DNA from: Flavobacteriales bacterium
GTDB taxonomy: Bacteria; Bacteroidota; Bacteroidia; CAIKAF01
Reading direction: 5' to 3'
Length of the DNA: 64,000 nucleotides
NCBI GenBank assembly: GCA_018401695.1
Contig: JAGYKD010000001.1
Span: 412,016-476,015 of the forward strand
Below the pieces are notes generated by a model. That model was not told where the DNA came from. It saw only the letters and a program-made list of their open reading frames with translations, and searched no databases. Every line of letters starts with the position of its first letter. Position 1 is the stretch's first letter. The position numbers and the translations under genes are program-made. This document shows, piece by piece, positions 1 to 7,686 of the stretch.

Positions 1-516
1 GGAAAGGTCAAGAAAGCGGAACTTGACATGCGTAAGGCTTATGCCTTTGACAGCACACATGTGGGTATTGTATCCAACATGGTGCAGTTGGAATATCGAT
101 TGGGCAATACTTCCGAAGCCATGCGGCTCTTGCATAAGGCCTATGCCATGGATCCGGAAGAATACGCCACGCTAAACAATATGGGTCTTTTTTTGCAAGA
201 GGAGGGCAACTATGAGGCCTCTGCTAAATGGCTGGAACGTGCCCTGGAATTAAACGCCAAAGAAGCTTATGCATGGAGCAACCAAGCCTTCAATTATTAC
301 AAATTGGGGGATTTGAAGAAAGCAGAAAAGTATATTGAAAAATCGCTCAAATTAGATTCCGGCAACAGTTGGGCTTACAAAAACAAGGGATTGGTTTTGC
401 AGGCCAAAGGGCAGACTCAGGAGGCCTGCCGCCAGTTTGACATGGCCTTGGAACTTGGCTATACCAATCAGTATGGCGATGAAGTACAAAAACTCAAACA
501 GGAATACTGCAATTAA
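1..516 (+). CDS. TPR repeat protein, 5' end outside the window
   Basis: The reading frame is open from base 1, so the start lies upstream and only the C-terminal 171 residues are seen. They form consecutive tetratricopeptide repeats of about 34 residues with the usual small/aromatic pattern (for example NNMGLFLQEEGNYEASAKWL and SNQAFNYYKLGDLKKAEKYI). TPRs are protein-protein interaction scaffolds; nothing here shows the partner. The protein ends EYCN. A 143-bp inverted-end repeat begins 10 bp after the stop, and beyond it lies a decayed copy of this gene's last 60 or so codons, so the 3' end of this gene was duplicated at some point. No signal peptide can be judged because the N-terminus is missing. 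Confidence 0.85.
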   Translation, partial: GKVKKAELDMRKAYAFDSTHVGIVSNMVQLEYRLGNTSEAMRLLHKAYAMDPEEYATLNNMGLFLQEEGNYEASAKWLERALELNAKEAYAWSNQAFNYYKLGDLKKAEKYIEKSLKLDSGNSWAYKNKGLVLQAKGQTQEACRQFDMALELGYTNQYGDEVQKLKQEYCN

Positions 517-525
517 TCACCTATT

Positions 526-668
526 GAGACCGTTGACGCGTTGTGTTTTCAAGGCGAATTAAGGCACGGGCAAATTGAAAGTCCGCAGTTTACTGATTGT
601 AAATGAGGAACTTGAGATTTGGCCGTAACGCAAAGTCGCCGCAAGAATAGCAACGCATCAACGGTCTC
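526..668 (+). repeat. Inverted-end dispersed repeat, copy A (143 bp)
   Basis: Left end GAGACCGTTGACGCG (526-540) is complementary to the right end CGCATCAACGGTCTC (654-668) with one mismatch. The first 28 bp are identical to those of copies at 24642 and 50306. The inside shares GCGAATTAAGGCACGG with the 24642 copy and a right part (GGCCG, then GAATAGC) with the 50306 copy. It has no coding capacity. It looks like a MITE or a structured RNA element; target-site duplications are not obvious. Confidence 0.7.
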
Positions 669-682
669 CTATTGTATGGCCC

Positions 683-874
683 ATGAAAGACATTAAAAAA
701 TCCATGGAATTGCGGCCCGAAAACTCCTTGGCGTAACGGAATCAAGGTCTTATATTTATTCGGATGAAAAAAGGCAACGAAGCTTGTGCTTCTTTTGAGG
801 AAGGTTTGCGCCGTGGATTTACTGAGCGTTATGGACCGGAATTGGAGGAGCTGCACCGGGAGTATTGCCGGTAA
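683..874 (+). pseudogene. Decayed C-terminal fragment of the upstream TPR gene
   Basis: Conceptual translation from 683 gives DIKKSMELRPENSLA, a stop codon, then RNQGLIFIRMKKG, then after a one-base frameshift KACASFEEGLRRGFTERYG and ELEELHREYCR followed by TAA at 872-874. These line up in order with the last 60 residues of the TPR protein at 1-516 (YIEKSLKLDSGNSWA, NKGLVLQAKG, EACRQFDMALELGYTNQYG, QKLKQEYCN). One nonsense codon and one frameshift make it non-functional. The repeat at 526-668 lies between the parent gene and this copy. Confidence 0.6.
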
Positions 875-902
875 TTTTTTTGTAGCTAACAAATGAAAAA
901 GA

Positions 903-1619
903 TTAGGGCATTGACCATACATAGAGGTACCGTTTTCGGCCCTCGAACTCTTGAATCCAAGGTTGTTTTGCCATGTGTGCACGGCCGCTTAGTTCTCTGA
1001 AGCTAAAATTTGGTCTTGGGTCGGCAAAGTGGCCGGGCATGGGCCAATCAACCACCTTTTGCCATGCTCCTGGAGCCAAATGAACTTCCAAATTTCGGCC
1101 GGCACCCTGAATGGACAAATGAAGCGAATCGTCGAGGGTATTTAGCACCCAGAGTTCGGAAATTCTTAGAGGGTCTTCTTGGATGATTTCTTGTACCGGC
1201 GGAGCATTCGGCTTGGGAACTTGGGGTGCAGGAACTACAAGAGTGGTGGTTCTATCGTGGCTGTCTTCCCAAAAACCGGTTTTCTTTCCTGTGGAATCAA
1301 AGGTTGTTTCGCTGCGGTACCATTGAATGCCCCCGTCGGGGTGGCTGGAATAGCGCACTTTAGCTACCGCGCCATTGGGGTGATAACTTACCTGAACGCT
1401 GCTGTATTGATGCATTCTGCTTAAATTCCACTTTCCTATGGAGTTGCCCCGGCTATCGAACGCTTCAAAAAAGCCAAAGCGTTTGTTTGGGTCCCAACAT
1501 TCTTTGGCCGAAACCCCTGCCCCCTCTTTAAACATACGGGGGCTGCAATCCTCTGCCGGAGCTTGGGCGATTGCAGCAAGTTGAATCCCTAAGAATATTA
1601 TGCAAACCAAGTACCTCAT
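903..1619 (-). CDS. Secreted protein of unknown function, MORN-like central repeats
   Basis: 238 residues from ATG at 1619, chosen because it begins a clear signal peptide (MRYLVCIIFLGIQLAAIAQA) followed by a Cys-containing mature start. An upstream in-frame start would add 18 residues ahead of it. The middle part has repeated phrases of the type D-x-x-G-N/K-x-x-G-K/F-W and YHPNGAVAKVRYSSHPDGG, resembling MORN-variant (YwqK-type) repeats. The C-terminal 90 residues (from LRISELWVLNT) look like a beta-sandwich that I do not recognise. It lies 62 bp downstream of dut in the same direction and may be cotranscribed with it. Function unknown. Confidence 0.7.
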   Translation of the reverse strand: MRYLVCIIFLGIQLAAIAQAPAEDCSPRMFKEGAGVSAKECWDPNKRFGFFEAFDSRGNSIGKWNLSRMHQYSSVQVSYHPNGAVAKVRYSSHPDGGIQWYRSETTFDSTGKKTGFWEDSHDRTTTLVVPAPQVPKPNAPPVQEIIQEDPLRISELWVLNTLDDSLHLSIQGAGRNLEVHLAPGAWQKVVDWPMPGHFADPRPNFSFRELSGRAHMAKQPWIQEFEGRKRYLYVWSMP

Positions 1620-1681
1620 AGGGTACCATAAGCAAAGCTTATGCCAAATAGTTGGGTTGCTTTGGACGAGCAATCCCGAAG

Positions 1682-2128
1682 TTAGCCCAAGCCGGTGCTG
1701 CCAAAGCCTCCGCTGCCCCTGTCGCTTTCCTCCAGGTCATTTACTTCTTGCCACTCGGCACGCGCATAAGGGGCAAACACCAACTGAGCCACTCGATCAC
1801 CGGGAGCAATCTGCACCGGTTCCTGGCCCAAATTGATGAGAATAACCCCAACTTCGCCGCGGTAATCGGAGTCGATCGTTCCGGGACTATTGAGTACCGT
1901 AATGCCCTGCTTTAAGGCCAAGCCGCTTCTTGGTCTAACTTGGGCCTCAAATCCGGCAGGGATAGCCAAATAAATACCCGTGGGTACTAAGCTGCGAGCC
2001 CCCGGAGCCAATTCCAATACGTGCGAAATTCGAGCCCGTAAATCAAGTCCGGCAGCACCCAACGTGGCATATTCCGGCAACGTTTCTAAATCGGGATGAC
2101 GCTTGATGTGCACCTTTATTTTTTCCAT
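1682..2128 (-). CDS. dut: dUTP diphosphatase (trimeric dUTPase)
   Basis: Hydrolyses dUTP to dUMP and diphosphate, keeping uracil out of DNA and feeding thymidylate synthesis. All five trimeric dUTPase motifs are present in order: AGLDLRA (about residue 25), RPRSGLAL (about 66), [13 protein letters not shown] (about 83), [11 protein letters not shown] (about 109) and the C-terminal [10 protein letters not shown] that closes over the active site. The length of 148 residues is typical. The start at 2128 gives [11 protein letters not shown] at 2134 would add Met-Asp. The start overlaps the 3' end of the flippase gene by 13 bp, so the two are translationally coupled. dcd (10243), thyA and folA elsewhere in the window complete a dTTP-supply set. 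Confidence 0.95.
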   Translation of the reverse strand: MEKIKVHIKRHPDLETLPEYATLGAAGLDLRARISHVLELAPGARSLVPTGIYLAIPAGFEAQVRPRSGLALKQGITVLNSPGTIDSDYRGEVGVILINLGQEPVQIAPGDRVAQLVFAPYARAEWQEVNDLEESDRGSGGFGSTGLG

Positions 2129-3621
2129 ATCCATTGCAAAATTTGTCGGCGTAAACTGGATTCTAATCGCCACACCATAGCCAAAAAGGGCAATAAAAAC
2201 AGGGTGGCAAATATCATGCGGTACAGCATGGCGGTCTGGGGCAATTGCTCAAAAGTCCAAACCAAGAATAAGGCAACAGAAATGTACACTACCAGACGCG
2301 GTACATTATAAGGAATGGGGTAATACTTTTGCCCGAGCACGTAGCTAATAATCATCATGCTTCCGTAAGCAAACAGGGTTGTCCAGGCAGATCCCACATA
2401 ACCAAAATAAGGAATAAGCAAATAGTTGAGTCCTACCGTCACCAAAGCGCCAACGATAGAAATCAAGGCTCCGAAATAGGTTTGCCCGGAGAGTTTATAC
2501 CACATAGATAAATTGATGTAAATGCCCAAAAACATATTGGCCAGCATAATAACAGGCACAATCGACAGCCCAACCCAATAGGCCTCGCTTTGGATAAAAT
2601 GCTTTACCAAATCCATGTATAGATTCACTCCCAAAAACAACAAACAGCAAAAAGCTACAAAGTAATTCATAACCCGTGCATACATGCTGCGGGCATTTCC
2701 CTGGTGCTGGTTTCTAAAAAAGAAGGGCTCAGCGGCATATCTAAAGGCTTGAATAAAAATGGTCATTAAAATGGCCAACTTATAACATGCCCCATAAATT
2801 CCGACCTGCTGACGGGCGGCCTCCTCACTCATGGGCAAAAGCTTACTAAGCATAATTACGTCCAATCGTTCGTTCACAATAAAGCCCAAACCGGCAATAA
2901 GCAAAGGAAGGGCATAGCGCATCATGGATTTCCATAAAGCCCAATCAAAATAGACCGGAATGCCTCTTAGAAGGGGAAGACACAACAAGGCTTTAATGCC
3001 TGAGGCCGCCAAATTGGCAATGAAAATATAGCCCACCCCAATATCATGATTGTAGGTTAAATCTACCAACGCATTGGGATTGCCCTCGGTAGCCAAATAG
3101 TGGGAGCGACAGTACCACAGCCAGTACAAATTGAGCCCAATGTTCACCCCAATATTGGCCAGCGTAATGCCGGTGAAACGAAAAGGACGGTTTTGTTGCC
3201 GCAAAAAAGCCATCGGAAGGGCGGTAAGGGCATCCAGACCTATTATTAAGCCGAGCCAACCTACGTATTCCGGGTGGTCCGGATGGTTCATGAAATGCGC
3301 CACGCTTTCCTTGTTGCTAAACAACAAAGCCCAAAACACGGAGGTAGAGGCAATAAGTGAAATCAAAGCCGTTGAAAAAACCCGCAAGGGCTTGAACTGC
3401 CGCTCCGCAAAATGAAATAAGGCTGTTTCTAAGCCATAGGTCAAAACAACCAACAAAATGGCTATGTAGGCGTAGGCTTCAGTATAAGTGCCAAAAACTT
3501 CGGTATTAAAAATGCTGGTATAAAGCGGTGTGAGCAGGTAATTCAATACCCTGCCTAGAATACTTCCCAGACCATATACCGCCGTTTGTCCGGCCAGATT
3601 CCGTAAGGAGCTCAGGGCCAT
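2116..3621 (-). CDS. Oligosaccharide flippase / polysaccharide biosynthesis protein (MATE-like)
   Basis: 501 residues, almost entirely hydrophobic, with 12-14 predicted membrane spans. The N-terminus [20 protein letters not shown] followed by [14 protein letters not shown] is typical of the polysaccharide-transport (PST, Wzx-like) branch of the MOP superfamily, which moves lipid-linked glycans across the inner membrane. The substrate cannot be inferred, and no glycosyltransferases are adjacent. It is the first gene of a probable operon with dut, overlapping it by 13 bp. Upstream on its strand is TACTTTTA six bases before the ATG, close to the TAnnTTTG promoter form seen at other genes here. 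Confidence 0.88.
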   Translation of the reverse strand: MALSSLRNLAGQTAVYGLGSILGRVLNYLLTPLYTSIFNTEVFGTYTEAYAYIAILLVVLTYGLETALFHFAERQFKPLRVFSTALISLIASTSVFWALLFSNKESVAHFMNHPDHPEYVGWLGLIIGLDALTALPMAFLRQQNRPFRFTGITLANIGVNIGLNLYWLWYCRSHYLATEGNPNALVDLTYNHDIGVGYIFIANLAASGIKALLCLPLLRGIPVYFDWALWKSMMRYALPLLIAGLGFIVNERLDVIMLSKLLPMSEEAARQQVGIYGACYKLAILMTIFIQAFRYAAEPFFFRNQHQGNARSMYARVMNYFVAFCCLLFLGVNLYMDLVKHFIQSEAYWVGLSIVPVIMLANMFLGIYINLSMWYKLSGQTYFGALISIVGALVTVGLNYLLIPYFGYVGSAWTTLFAYGSMMIISYVLGQKYYPIPYNVPRLVVYISVALFLVWTFEQLPQTAMLYRMIFATLFLLPFLAMVWRLESSLRRQILQWIWKK

Positions 3622-3664
3622 AGTCGGTAAAAGTACAGCTTTTCCTTATCGAACGGGTACAACC

Positions 3665-4459
3665 CTACTGACAGGTAACGGTCGGTATTACGTGTCGGTT
3701 GGCAGAGCCGCTGCACCAGGTGGCATAATACTGGCAACCCGCCGCAAAGCCATAGCAATTTGTTGTGCTTAAATTACCCACAGTATAACTGGCCGCGCTG
3801 CTAAAGCCGGCCATTTGACAAAAACAATCCGCCGTTTGTTGGTCCGACAGCTGATTGTATTGGCTCCCTCTCAAAAGGTACTGCTGTCCGGAGGTAAAAT
3901 AGTCGAAGGTATTGAGGGTAGTGCCTTGATTGCTCACCGTTACCTGAATGGAATCCGTATCGGAACATCCTTGGGCGTCGCTTACTTGCAGAACTACCCA
4001 ATAGGTTCCCGCCTGGCTCCAAGACACCGACGGATTGGAAGCCACCGAAGAAGCCGGAGTACCCCCTGAAAAGGCCCATTGGTAACTGCTTATATTGCCG
4101 GGTTGCGTAGCTGTAAACATGCTGCTTTGATTCAAGCCCAAGTTACTGCCCTGGCTGGAGCTTATCGCGGCAGATGGAGGATTCACACAATCACAAATGG
4201 CTTGATTCCACCCACTTTGGGGCAAATACACCTCCAAACACTGGCTGCTGGTATTGTAAATCACTAAGCCGGGAGCCGGATTTGAAATTCCATTGCGTTG
4301 GGCCGTAGTCAACCTGGGGGGCAACATGCCACGGTCGGTAAAATCTACATCCAAGCCTGCACTGGGATGGGGCGGATTGTTGCCGCTGCCAATACGTACG
4401 CCTTGTGCCTGAATACGTAATCCAAGCCATAATAAGCCAATAATAAAGATCCATTTCAT
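3665..4459 (-). CDS. Secreted PKD-domain protein of the RLTTAQRN family (short member)
   Basis: 264 residues from ATG 4459, which begins a signal peptide ending near RIQAQG. Residues 20-100 form an N-terminal module shared with three other proteins in this window: IGSGN, then LDV, PRLTTAQRN, GLVIYNTSSQCLEVY and a C-D-C pair. A PKD-like domain follows (YQWAFSGGTPAS to SIQVTVS). Unlike its paralogues it lacks a glycine-rich tail and ends in a Cys-rich segment (DCFCQM, CYGFAAGCQYYATWC). No T9SS sorting signal is evident. Probably cell-surface or secreted; function unknown. Other family members are at 7687, 32130 and 38266. Confidence 0.75.
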   Translation of the reverse strand: MKWIFIIGLLWLGLRIQAQGVRIGSGNNPPHPSAGLDVDFTDRGMLPPRLTTAQRNGISNPAPGLVIYNTSSQCLEVYLPQSGWNQAICDCVNPPSAAISSSQGSNLGLNQSSMFTATQPGNISSYQWAFSGGTPASSVASNPSVSWSQAGTYWVVLQVSDAQGCSDTDSIQVTVSNQGTTLNTFDYFTSGQQYLLRGSQYNQLSDQQTADCFCQMAGFSSAASYTVGNLSTTNCYGFAAGCQYYATWCSGSANRHVIPTVTCQ

Positions 4460-4565
4460 CTTTAAGTGTATGCATTTAAGACAAAATAAAACAAGCAAAG
4501 CCCTCTAGTCTGCCAAGACCTCCATAAGTGCAGGCTGCCCAAAGATGCAACTGCTCCACTTTCCC

Positions 4566-4573
4566 TACCTTTG
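4566..4573 (+). promoter_or_regulatory. TACCTTTG promoter element abutting dusB start
   Basis: Perfect Bacteroidota -7 element (TAnnTTTG). It is followed by four bases (CCCC) and the ATG at 4578, so the predicted transcript starts at or next to the start codon. The same spacing recurs at many genes in the window. Confidence 0.65.
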
Positions 4574-4577
4574 CCCC

Positions 4578-5573
4578 ATGGTACGCATTGGTTCTATGGA
4601 ACTGGGAGAGTTTCCGCTGTTGCTTGCGCCTATGGAAGACGTGAGCGACCCGCCCTTTCGCGCTTTGTGCAAACAACAGGGTGCAGATTTAATGTATACC
4701 GAATTTATTTCCTCGGAAGGACTGATTCGGAATGCCTCCAAAAGTCTCCAAAAACTCGATATTTTTGAATACGAACGGCCCATTGGCATTCAAATCTTTG
4801 GAGGCGAAGCTGAACCTATGATGGAAGCTGCCCGCATCTGTGAAGAAGCCAATCCAGACATCATTGACATCAATTTTGGTTGCCCGGTAAAAAAAGTAGT
4901 CTGCAAAGATGCCGGGGCGGGAATTCTCAAAAACATCCCAAAAATGGTGCGCCTTACCGAGGCTGTTGTAAAGGCAGTTAACAAACCCGTTACCGTAAAA
5001 ACACGGTTGGGTTGGGACGAAGATTCTAAATTCATAGTTGAAGTTGCCGAACGTTTACAAGACGTTGGAATACAAGCAATTTCTATCCATGGTAGAACCA
5101 GAAAGCAAATGTATAAGGGTCAGGCCGATTGGAGCCTCATCGCCGAAGTAAAAAACAATCCGCGCATGCGCATCCCCGTGTTTGGCAACGGAGACATCAA
5201 TTCGCCCCAAAAAGCCGTGGACATGCGCAATCGATACGGCGTAGACGGAGTTATGATTGGTAGGGCCAGCATAGGTAATCCTTGGATTTTCCGCGAAATA
5301 AAAGCCTACATGAACCAAGGCTTGGTGCTCCCCCCACCCGGATTGGCCGAAAAAGCACGCGCTGCAAAATGGCACCTCCAAAAATCTGTGGAATGGAAAG
5401 GAGAACGCCTGGGCATTCTCGAAATGCGCATGCATTACAGCAATTACTTTAAAGGGATCCCGAATTTTAAGGAAACCCGCATGGAACTGGTTACCAGCGA
5501 TAATCTGGGCCATTTGTACGAGCTGCTCGACACCATTCCAAACCGCCAAGAAGAGGCGCTTATTCAAGTATGA
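4578..5573 (+). CDS. dusB: tRNA-dihydrouridine synthase (DusB type)
   Basis: FMN enzyme that reduces specific uridines in the tRNA D-loop. Family hallmarks: PLLLAPMEDVSDPPFRALC near the N-terminus, YTEFISSEGLIR, DINFGCPVKKVV with the catalytic Cys in the CP dipeptide, GAGILKN, the TVKTRLGWD strand, SIHGRTRKQMYKG and the FMN-phosphate-binding GNGDI and GVDGVMIGRASIGNPW. 331 residues. ATG 4578 (MVRIGSMELGEFPLLL) was chosen over an earlier start because the TACCTTTG promoter lies four bases upstream and homologues begin this way. The stop overlaps the next gene's start by four bases (ATGA), indicating translational coupling with the lipase-like gene. Confidence 0.93.
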   Translation: MVRIGSMELGEFPLLLAPMEDVSDPPFRALCKQQGADLMYTEFISSEGLIRNASKSLQKLDIFEYERPIGIQIFGGEAEPMMEAARICEEANPDIIDINFGCPVKKVVCKDAGAGILKNIPKMVRLTEAVVKAVNKPVTVKTRLGWDEDSKFIVEVAERLQDVGIQAISIHGRTRKQMYKGQADWSLIAEVKNNPRMRIPVFGNGDINSPQKAVDMRNRYGVDGVMIGRASIGNPWIFREIKAYMNQGLVLPPPGLAEKARAAKWHLQKSVEWKGERLGILEMRMHYSNYFKGIPNFKETRMELVTSDNLGHLYELLDTIPNRQEEALIQV

Positions 5574-6670
5574 AGGGTCGCCTACTGGTCTTGGCGCTCC
5601 TGTTGGCTTGCCATTTCCCCCTGCAGGCCATCCTGCAACCCGGTTTTCAAGTGCATGAAGCACGACAAATGCTCCTGCTCTCTGCCCACAGCTCCCGCAT
5701 GGGAAGTTACTACCGAACCTTACCCATTCCCCCCGGCTTCAAAATAGCTTACCGAAGCACAACCACCGGCCTCGACAATACCTGGGACTTATGGTTAGGG
5801 CCTGATTCCCTCTGCGTGGTGGCCATTCGTGGCTCTACACAACGCATGGCCAGCTGGGTGGCCAATTTTTACGCCGCCATGGTGCCCGCTCAAGGCTGTA
5901 TGGTTATGCAAGAAAGTCGATGCACCCCCTACCGACTTTCCGACCATCCACAAGCCGCAGTACATGTAGGCTGGCTCTACTGCATGCTGAGTATGTGGCC
6001 CGAAATGCAAACGGTAATCGACAGCCTTTATGCCGCTGGCTTCCGCAACCTTATCCTTACCGGCCATAGCCAGGGAGGAGCTATTGCCAATTTACTTACG
6101 GCACACCTCAAAATAGGTCAGGAAGATGGACAACTACCTAAAGACTGGCGCATAAAAACTTATGCCACGGCACCCCCCAAGCCCGGGAATTTGCATTTTG
6201 CCCATAGCTACGCCAAACTCACGCTTGGCGGCTGGGCCTGGAACCTCATCCTCACCGCCGATTGGGTGCCCGAAACACCGGTAACCCTACAAACCCTAAG
6301 CGATTTTAATCAGGTAAACCCTTTTAAGCACAAACAATTTGTAGAGGATCGGGCACCCTTTCCCGGGGGCCTAATATACCGGGGACTGGTTGGCCTGCTC
6401 GACGCTCCGGGCAAACGCGCCATGCGGCGTTATCGGTTCTTTTTAGGAAGCCTTCCCGAACGCTTTGTTTCGAAAAAATACCCGGGATTTGAGCCACCGA
6501 AATATGTCGAAGGCCTCAATTATGTGCGTGCCGGAGAAACCCGTTACCTTTTTGCCGACGAGGCGTATTTTCAGGCCTTCCCTCAGGATCCCGACCGACC
6601 CTTCATTCATCATTTGCACGGGCCCTACCTTTACCTGCTTCACCGCCAAGAAAGACAGGCCCCACATTAA
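5570..6670 (+). CDS. Secreted class 3 lipase-like alpha/beta hydrolase
   Basis: 366 residues with an N-terminal signal peptide (MKGRLLVLALLLACHFPLQA). The core shows VVAIRGSTQR (oxyanion-region strand typical of class 3 lipases) and the nucleophile elbow GHSQGGAIANLL (G-x-S-x-G). A later strand, ILTADWVPETP, supplies a candidate catalytic Asp. Class 3 lipases cleave acylglycerols; the true substrate is unknown. It is coupled to dusB by a 4-bp overlap, although the functions are unrelated. A GC-rich structured element starts about 30 bp after its stop. Confidence 0.8.
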   Translation: MKGRLLVLALLLACHFPLQAILQPGFQVHEARQMLLLSAHSSRMGSYYRTLPIPPGFKIAYRSTTTGLDNTWDLWLGPDSLCVVAIRGSTQRMASWVANFYAAMVPAQGCMVMQESRCTPYRLSDHPQAAVHVGWLYCMLSMWPEMQTVIDSLYAAGFRNLILTGHSQGGAIANLLTAHLKIGQEDGQLPKDWRIKTYATAPPKPGNLHFAHSYAKLTLGGWAWNLILTADWVPETPVTLQTLSDFNQVNPFKHKQFVEDRAPFPGGLIYRGLVGLLDAPGKRAMRRYRFFLGSLPERFVSKKYPGFEPPKYVEGLNYVRAGETRYLFADEAYFQAFPQDPDRPFIHHLHGPYLYLLHRQERQAPH

Positions 6671-6700
6671 ATCAACCATTCCCTGGGAAAACCTTTGGCT

Positions 6701-6880
6701 TTGGGCCCTTGCTCCGTAGCATAAGTATGCTCCGTTTCCGGCCCTTTTTCCGGCCGGCCTCACACCCGGCAGCTATGGGCGGGCTGCGGTGGCTTTCCCA
6801 AAGTATAGGGACCGCCTCCTCGCCTTGCCCATAGCATGCCGGCCGTTTCGGCAGGTCCTCCCTTGAGGCCGGGGGGCCAA
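6701..6880 (+). repeat. GC-rich structured intergenic element, copy 1
   Basis: Begins TTGGGCCCTTGCTCCG and ends GAGGCCGGGGGGCCAA; the termini form an imperfect inverted repeat (GGGCCC against GGGGGGCC). Inner arms AGCTATGGGC and GCCCATAGC pair around a core containing GGTGGCT and CCGCCTCCTCGCC. The same architecture is seen at 21772, 30063, 37926, 26751, 58729 and 52957. It sits between convergent genes. Confidence 0.7.
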
Positions 6881-6906
6881 ACTTTTTAAATGCATCGCAT
6901 CAATCC

Positions 6907-6928
6907 GAGACGCAATGCGCTGCGTCTC
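6907..6928. repeat. Single REP palindrome (GCAATGCGCTGC core)
   Basis: GAGACGCA and TGCGTCTC form a perfect 8-bp stem around ATGCGC, followed by TCTAC. This belongs to the constant-arm family found at 13908 and 20130 but with a different core. The rest of 6929-6973 shows nothing except GCATCAACAGACT at about 6944, which resembles the right end of the 526-668 repeat. Confidence 0.6.
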
Positions 6929-6973
6929 TCTACCTGAAAATACAAGGCATCAACAGACTGTGGCATCGGCCGT

Positions 6974-7297
6974 TTAGTCTACAAAAGTTTCTTTGATTAC
7001 CTGCTTGCATGCGATGATTTCCTTATCGTTGAGCGTGGTAAAGGTTTTTACAATACGGATTTTGCCGATAGTTCTTATTTGATCGAGGACGACCCAGCCT
7101 ACTTTGTTGTTGTGTTTTACTTTTATTCGGGTTGGATAATTTGTGGATGTGGTTGTCATGGGTGCGACAACCACGGTTCTTAGGTGGTCGTTTAATTCAT
7201 TAGGGGAAACCACCACGCAAGGCCTTGTTTTTCGAATCTTGCTACCCACGGTTGGGTCAAGGTTTACCAACACAATTTGGTATTGCTTTACTCCCAT
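6974..7297 (-). CDS. mazF: MazF/PemK-type endoribonuclease toxin
   Basis: 107 residues. The N-terminal MGVKQYQIVLVNLDPTVGSK, then KTRPCVVVSPNELND, then VVVAPMTT, is the CcdB/MazF fold signature, with the conserved Arg (KTRP) and Thr (MTT) of the mRNA-cleaving active site. A later VVLDQIRTI strand is also conserved. MazF toxins cut single-stranded mRNA at short motifs and are held inactive by the cognate antitoxin. The start overlaps the antitoxin gene by 10 bp, the usual toxin-antitoxin arrangement with the antitoxin first. Confidence 0.9.
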   Translation of the reverse strand: MGVKQYQIVLVNLDPTVGSKIRKTRPCVVVSPNELNDHLRTVVVAPMTTTSTNYPTRIKVKHNNKVGWVVLDQIRTIGKIRIVKTFTTLNDKEIIACKQVIKETFVD

Positions 7298-7533
7298 TCC
7301 TCAAAGTTTTCCTCTTCAAACACATCGTTTATTAGGAGTTGGTCGTCTCCATTTTCGTGCATTCGTTGGAATGCTGTATCCCAGCCTTTGCGGGGTTCGG
7401 CAATGGGTCGCAAAATGATGTGTCCTTTTTCAAGGATCAATTCCACTTTATCAGTAATCTTGTATCGATCCAAGATGGTTTTGGGTAACCGTAGGCCTTT
7501 TGAATTTCCTATTTTAATGATGGAAACTTCCAT
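7288..7533 (-). CDS. mazE: MazE-type antitoxin (AbrB/SpoVT DNA-binding domain)
   Basis: 81 residues. The N-terminus MEVSIIKIGNSKGLRLPKTI followed by LDRYKITDKVELILEKGHIIL is a swapped-hairpin AbrB-type DNA-binding domain. The acidic C-terminus (NDVFEEENFEEWE) is the likely toxin-binding tail. It precedes mazF and overlaps it by 10 bp. A palindromic sequence just upstream (7543-7567) is a good candidate for autorepression by the MazEF complex. Confidence 0.88.
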   Translation of the reverse strand: MEVSIIKIGNSKGLRLPKTILDRYKITDKVELILEKGHIILRPIAEPRKGWDTAFQRMHENGDDQLLINDVFEEENFEEWE

Positions 7534-7542
7534 GGATTTGCG

Positions 7543-7567
7543 TTTGTAATTACAAGGTTATTACAAA
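7543..7567. promoter_or_regulatory. Candidate mazEF operator palindrome
   Basis: TTTGTAAT at 7543-7550 and ATTACAAA at 7560-7567 are perfect inverted arms. A second nested palindrome TTGTAATTACAA spans 7544-7555. It lies 10 bp upstream of the antitoxin ATG, where AbrB-type antitoxins usually bind. Confidence 0.5.
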
Positions 7568-7686
7568 TTGCTGCGTTTGTCAAGCTGAACTACCTGTGGG
7601 CTTGTTTCAGGTATCTAATTTAGTTTTTTGCTTAGAGACCTTTCCTCTCTTTTAGCTATCTTTCCATCCTAATTACATCCACCATT

